A stretch of 64,000 nucleotides of DNA from Amorphochlora amoebiformis (lineage: Eukaryota > Cercozoa > Chlorarachniophyceae). Below are positions 26,466-64,000 of the stretch, piece by piece; the first letter of the stretch is position 1; the number at the start of each line of letters is the position of its first letter. Where the stretch lies: assembly GCA_054601695.1 (NCBI GenBank), contig BAAHQB010000094.1:1-64000 (forward strand), given 5' to 3'. Position numbers and translations under genes: made by a program. The notes beneath the pieces were generated by a model. The model saw nothing but the letters and a program-made list of their open reading frames with translations. It searched no databases and was not told where the DNA came from.

Positions 26466-26884
26466 CATATACATACACACACACATATATATATATATAT
26501 ATAATATATATTTTACGTGCACATACATATAGATTATATATACACATACATATAAATACATATATACATATACATATACATATATACACACAAACAACAT
26601 ATCATATGCAGTATATATATTTCTATGCATATCTGAATGCCATGATACGAAATCTCCCAGTGGTTGTTGATGGCGAGGAGAACGTTGCCAGATTCCAAAA
26701 GTAACAAAACACTTATCACTAATTGCCAGACTCCTAAGTAAACTAACAACACTTATCACTAATTGGCCACCATGACCTTCGATTCAATCCAATTCATGCG
26801 AGAACTATATGCAGGTTTCTCGATGCTATGCAAGATCAAGATGATGTAATTGGGGTGCATCACAATGCCGATCTACGCCACTAG
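22324..26884 (+). CDS. TACO1: TACO1/YebC family translational activator, organelle-targeted
   Basis: Ten exons: 22324-22511, 22948-23079, 24932-25013, 25130-25252, 25347-25391, 25539-25643, 25856-25918, 26014-26089, 26661-26700, 26815-26884. Phases agree; 924 nt, 307 aa. Family motifs in order: [105 protein letters not shown] and [14 protein letters not shown] just before the stop. Bacterial YebC and mitochondrial TACO1 bind ribosomes or act on translation of particular messages. About 50 residues precede the domain ([17 protein letters not shown], with Arg and few acidic residues), fitting a mitochondrial or plastid presequence. The exon 3 donor (ATG/GTCCTC) is weak but the only one in phase. 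The start of exon 2 is duplicated upstream and the 3' end is repeated downstream. Confidence 0.95.
22831..22976 (+). repeat. Duplicated start of TACO1 exon 2 with its acceptor
   Basis: ACAACGGCAT...GGTCAG/G(T or C)ATCGCAAGGCAGC then ACAAGATGGGGCTA is present at 22831-22877 and again at 22924-22976. The second is the true exon start. The first keeps the CAG acceptor and 29 exon bases (His codon CAT changed to TAT) but leads into non-family sequence. Confidence 0.9.
23110..23275. repeat. (TA)n block in TACO1 intron 2
   Basis: TA dinucleotides with few interruptions. Confidence 0.9.
23440..24345. repeat. Long polypyrimidine (TCTC) tract with (TA)n core
   Basis: Plus strand is almost purely C/T at 23440-23615, 23680-24035 and 24236-24350, with variants such as TCTCGTCCCTATCTCTATAT repeated four times at 23840-23990. 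A (TA)n block sits at 24036-24235. Intron 2 of TACO1. Confidence 0.9.
24432..24560. repeat. 49-bp direct repeat in TACO1 intron 2
   Basis: GGCTTGAGAGTAGCTGGAAG plus TCCTGTCTTATGGTGTAGATAACGCACATA occurs twice in tandem without a mismatch, then a partial third copy. Confidence 0.9.
24610..24872. repeat. (TA)n block
   Basis: TA/CA dinucleotides just before TACO1 exon 3. Confidence 0.9.
26228..26610. repeat. (TA)n block in TACO1 intron 8
   Basis: Includes two copies of ATAATA(T)TAATT...ATTATACATAAAGCAGGTATA (about 26277 and 26347) separated by TA tracts. Confidence 0.85.
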
Positions 26885-26962
26885 GGTGCATCACTGTATC
26901 ACAATGTCAATCTCCTCCATTAGGGTGCATCACGATGGCGATCTAGCCCATTTAGGGTTATT
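26850..26962 (+). repeat. Three copies of the TACO1 3' end and stop region
   Basis: GGGGTGCATCACAATGCCGATCTACGCCACTAG (coding end and stop) is followed by TAGGGTGCATCAC...ATCACAATGTCAATCTCCTCCAT and by TAGGGTGCATCACGATGGCGATCTAGCC. The repeat starts inside the last codons. Confidence 0.8.
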
Positions 26963-27034
26963 TATCCGACTCCACGCTCCTCATAACATTCATGTCAACT
27001 TACAACATTCATGTCAACTTACGCCCGCACTTCG

Positions 27035-27073
<39 letters not shown>

Positions 27074-27291
27074 ATATATATATATATGTATATATATGTA
27101 TGTGTGTGTATGTATGTATATATGTGTATAAATATGTATGTATATACATAACATGTAGATGGTCTAGAGACCAGTGTAGATATCCGCTACCAATACCTAC
27201 GCGTACATGCATATATATATATATATACATAGATATATATATATATATATTATTTATGTATATGTTTATATATATATATTATATTATATAT

Positions 27292-27322
<31 letters not shown>

Positions 27323-27345
27323 CCAATATATATATAAATATATAT

Positions 27346-27404
<59 letters not shown>

Positions 27405-27772
27405 AAATGTATATGCTTATATCTAGTCAGAATCCAGAGTGAAACAGGCAATGCATCTAGAGTGTAAGCAAATTTAGCCAAACTAGTCAATACACTGTCT
27501 AGACTGTGATATACTAGATATACATGTACATACATACACGAATCATCTACTCGTCTTGCTTTTGCGCGCAACTTCTTTTTTATAATGATTCATGATTCAG
27601 AGCATTGCTATACGCGAATAAATAATTACTATATATCGGTCCGTGTAACTGAGTATTAGATATTCTGGACTAGTGCCAGAATCTAGAGAATGAAATTGTA
27701 AGCTTTGGCGACGAAAAGAAGCAAATTCTGACTTTACTCTGATATATGTATATCTAGTATGTATATATATAT

Positions 27773-27816
<44 letters not shown>

Positions 27817-28166
27817 TGGCTTCTAGAGCTTTATTGATTTTTCAATCGAACCGGCGTTAGCGACTCATCTTACCTCTAGTTCCAGACTATGATAGACTAG
27901 ATAGTACTCATGATGATATACACGCGTATGATTTAGTCTAGTTAGTTTACACGCTACTAGTGTGTATATCTAGTATATATAACAATATATACGGCATCAT
28001 CGGATGTACTAATACTATAGTCTAGGATGTGTCGATGTAATTAGATAATGAATAGTCATTGAATTCAACTAGTTCAATAGTAATCAATCGTAGAATATAC
28101 ACTTTACATGCACATACATGTACAGTCAGCATGTAGGGCACAAGGCTAAATTCTACCCTCTAGCCC
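26885..28166. other. Convergent spacer between TACO1 and methyltransferase genes
   Basis: 27035-27130 and 27205-27410 are (TA)n. The rest (27420-28160) is unique AT-rich sequence dense in TCTAGAC/CTAGAT/ACTAGT motifs, without minisatellites. No exon recognised. Confidence 0.65.
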
Positions 28167-62070
<33,904 letters not shown>

Positions 62071-62825
62071 TCCGATCGTCTACTCTTCGAGACTCTCGAG
62101 ATATTATTTCGTCTACTCCTTTGAAACTCTTGAGATTTTCGGCTTCCTTTCGGGGATTCATGGGGATCCCCGGAGCCCCGGGACACGTGCCCCCGGTCGT
62201 TTACCGAATGCAGCTGGGCTCGCATGTTTAAACTCATATACAATGTCTGACGGTGATAGATACTGAGACATCGACTCTGAAACTTCAACTATTTGTCCGC
62301 GGTGACCCATTACTTAAATTACGTATATTCTGATTAATATTTATGAATAATCGTGTGTTCTGATTAATATTGATGAATGTTATTGAGAGTACAAGTTAGA
62401 TGTACATGTAAAATTAGCTGCTAGTAGAAAAATTTGTCTACAATCTACAATTGTCTCCACGTGCCGCAGTGTATTCACGGTGTATAATTCAATATATCAT
62501 TGATTTAGTACATTGTGCAAATTGTATATTTTTTGTAATATTTCACATGTATTTGCAACTTGACGTCGACACGGTTCAACTTACGATACTAAAAAACTTT
62601 TTTAATGGTTTACAATAATTAAAGACTCAACCGATTCATAATTATAAATTACTAAGAAATTGAGTACAAATTTCTTGAAATATTTTAATTTTCAATTAAT
62701 TACAATGATCCACGGTATCAATATTAGACTAATCATAATAATGACCATACATGTATTAGCCTACCAAGCATTGAAACTGATATGTAAATCAGTAGTTAGT
62801 ACCATGCGGTGACGGTATCTAGGGT

Positions 62826-62857
<32 letters not shown>

Positions 62858-62860
62858 CTA

Positions 62861-62899
<39 letters not shown>

Positions 62900-63501
62900 T
62901 CACTAGCTCCAGTACTAGTACTAGTAGTAATAGCTATAGACTCAATCTAGCCAGTCAAAGATAGTCAAAATTTCCAAGAACGTTCGGATATTTTCTAGAT
63001 TTTAGGCCTCTGATAATAATTAGGTAAAAGATCGATACAGCCTGGTGTATCAGGTGACTATTAACAACTTAAGATTATCTTAACTCGGATTCGACTGTAA
63101 GAGTTTTAAGTCTTTGTGAGTTCATCTAATCTATCTGCAGCAAGTTGACGATCTCGAGACGGCACAGGAAGCTCCAGATGCTCCCAACCACCTAGCATCA
63201 ACTCACCCGCTGTACATATAGGTAAAATCATATAATAATCATTTAGATTACATCTTTTAATGTGCGTATGTAAACTAAAATGGATATCTGTACTATGTAG
63301 AAATATAGTACAAGTAGAAAAATACTGCATATTTTGTATGTATGTGTATATGTATATATAAAATATATAGAATATACTCTTGTATACTTATATATATATA
63401 TATATATATATGATACATAGTATTCGTCTCTAATATATATGGATATATATATACATATATATATATGATATATATATATATCATATATATTATTTGTCTA
63501 A

Positions 63502-63532
<31 letters not shown>

Positions 63533-63592
63533 CATATCATATAAACATATATAAGTATATATATCTACATATATATGTATGTATGTTTATAA

Positions 63593-63667
<75 letters not shown>

Positions 63668-63835
63668 CTTATATATATACGCGCACGAACATATATATAT
63701 ATACATATATATACACACATAAATATATTTATATACATATATACATATATACATATATATATATATATAGTATATATATATATATATATGCTTACCATAC
63801 CTAAAATTTTATATTATATATATCTTTCACACATT

Positions 63836-63878
<43 letters not shown>

Positions 63879-64000
63879 CTGTCGAAAATGACCATTGATA
63901 TGTTGAAGGTCTGTGTTGTTGATATTCTCCTTTTTCCGCATAATTCTCACGCACTATATATGTGTTTATATATATATATATATATATATATCTATATATA
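62071..64000. other. Region upstream of the Rho GEF
   Basis: 62075-62290 is GC-richer and holds a duplicated CGTCTACTC(T/C)T...GA(G/A)ACTCT(C/T)GAGAT element, probably the Rho GEF promoter. 62290-63130 is unique AT-rich sequence with no exon recognised. 63141-63221 is a possible plus-strand terminal exon. From 63355 to the end the sequence is mostly (TA)n. Confidence 0.55.
63141..63221 (+). CDS. Possible terminal exon of an unknown plus-strand gene
   Basis: After a fair acceptor (TATCTGCAG) an open frame reads QVDDLETAQEAPDAPNHLAS then THPLYI and TAG. Codon use is protein-like, but no upstream exon was found and a donor-like GTAAAA follows the stop. Confidence 0.25.
   Translation, partial: QVDDLETAQEAPDAPNHLASTHPLYI

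Overview
This window is the left end of a nuclear chromosome of a eukaryote. It begins with a C-rich telomere (CCCTAA, i.e. TTAGGG type), followed by about 730 bp of degenerate telomere-like repeats, then a 63-kb run of protein genes that are almost invisible as single ORFs because they are cut into many short exons by introns filled with (TA)n and (CA)n microsatellites and minisatellites. I rebuilt the genes by hand, joining exons by protein motif, GT-AG borders and codon phase. In seven of the eight genes the summed exon length is an exact multiple of three or every visible junction agrees in phase. A DUF1997 protein, a family known from cyanobacteria and plastid-bearing eukaryotes, together with PDX2, a TACO1/YebC protein and a FYVE/Dbl-type Rho GEF, suggests a plastid-bearing protist (alga) with TTAGGG telomeres. 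I cannot name the lineage from sequence alone.

Layout: telomere 1-970; AT-rich spacer to 2.0 kb; PDX2 (minus, 4850->2025); a 172-aa protein with a signal-like N-terminus (plus, 5138->6783); a DUF1997 protein (plus, about 6.9 or 8.3->13987); convergent spacer 14-16 kb; a Golgi-type glycosyltransferase-like membrane protein (minus, 22195->16036); a TACO1/YebC protein (plus, 22324->26884); convergent spacer 26.9-28.2 kb; a family-16 (METTL21-like) methyltransferase (minus, 37497->28167); an unknown membrane-anchored protein (plus, 37496->43847); convergent spacer 43.8-45.5 kb; a very large Rho GEF with the order DH-PH-FYVE-DH-PH (minus, 62070->45540); then an AT-rich region to the end. No rRNA, tRNA, CRISPR array or recognisable transposon was seen.

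Genes are packed as divergent pairs with very short shared 5' regions (287 bp, 128 bp, and one pair whose start codons share the palindrome CATG) and convergent pairs separated by 1.3-2 kb of unique CTAGAT-rich sequence. The products do not form one pathway: vitamin B6 synthesis, organelle translation, protein methylation, glycan modification and small-GTPase signalling are all represented.

The most unusual signal is that many minisatellites are built from a splice junction. The repeat unit contains the real acceptor or donor plus 5-30 bases of the neighbouring exon, copied 2 to about 12 times inside the intron. I see this at about a dozen junctions in six genes. It looks like a genome-wide process of tandem duplication at exon-intron borders, able to create decoy splice sites, move exon ends and possibly create introns.
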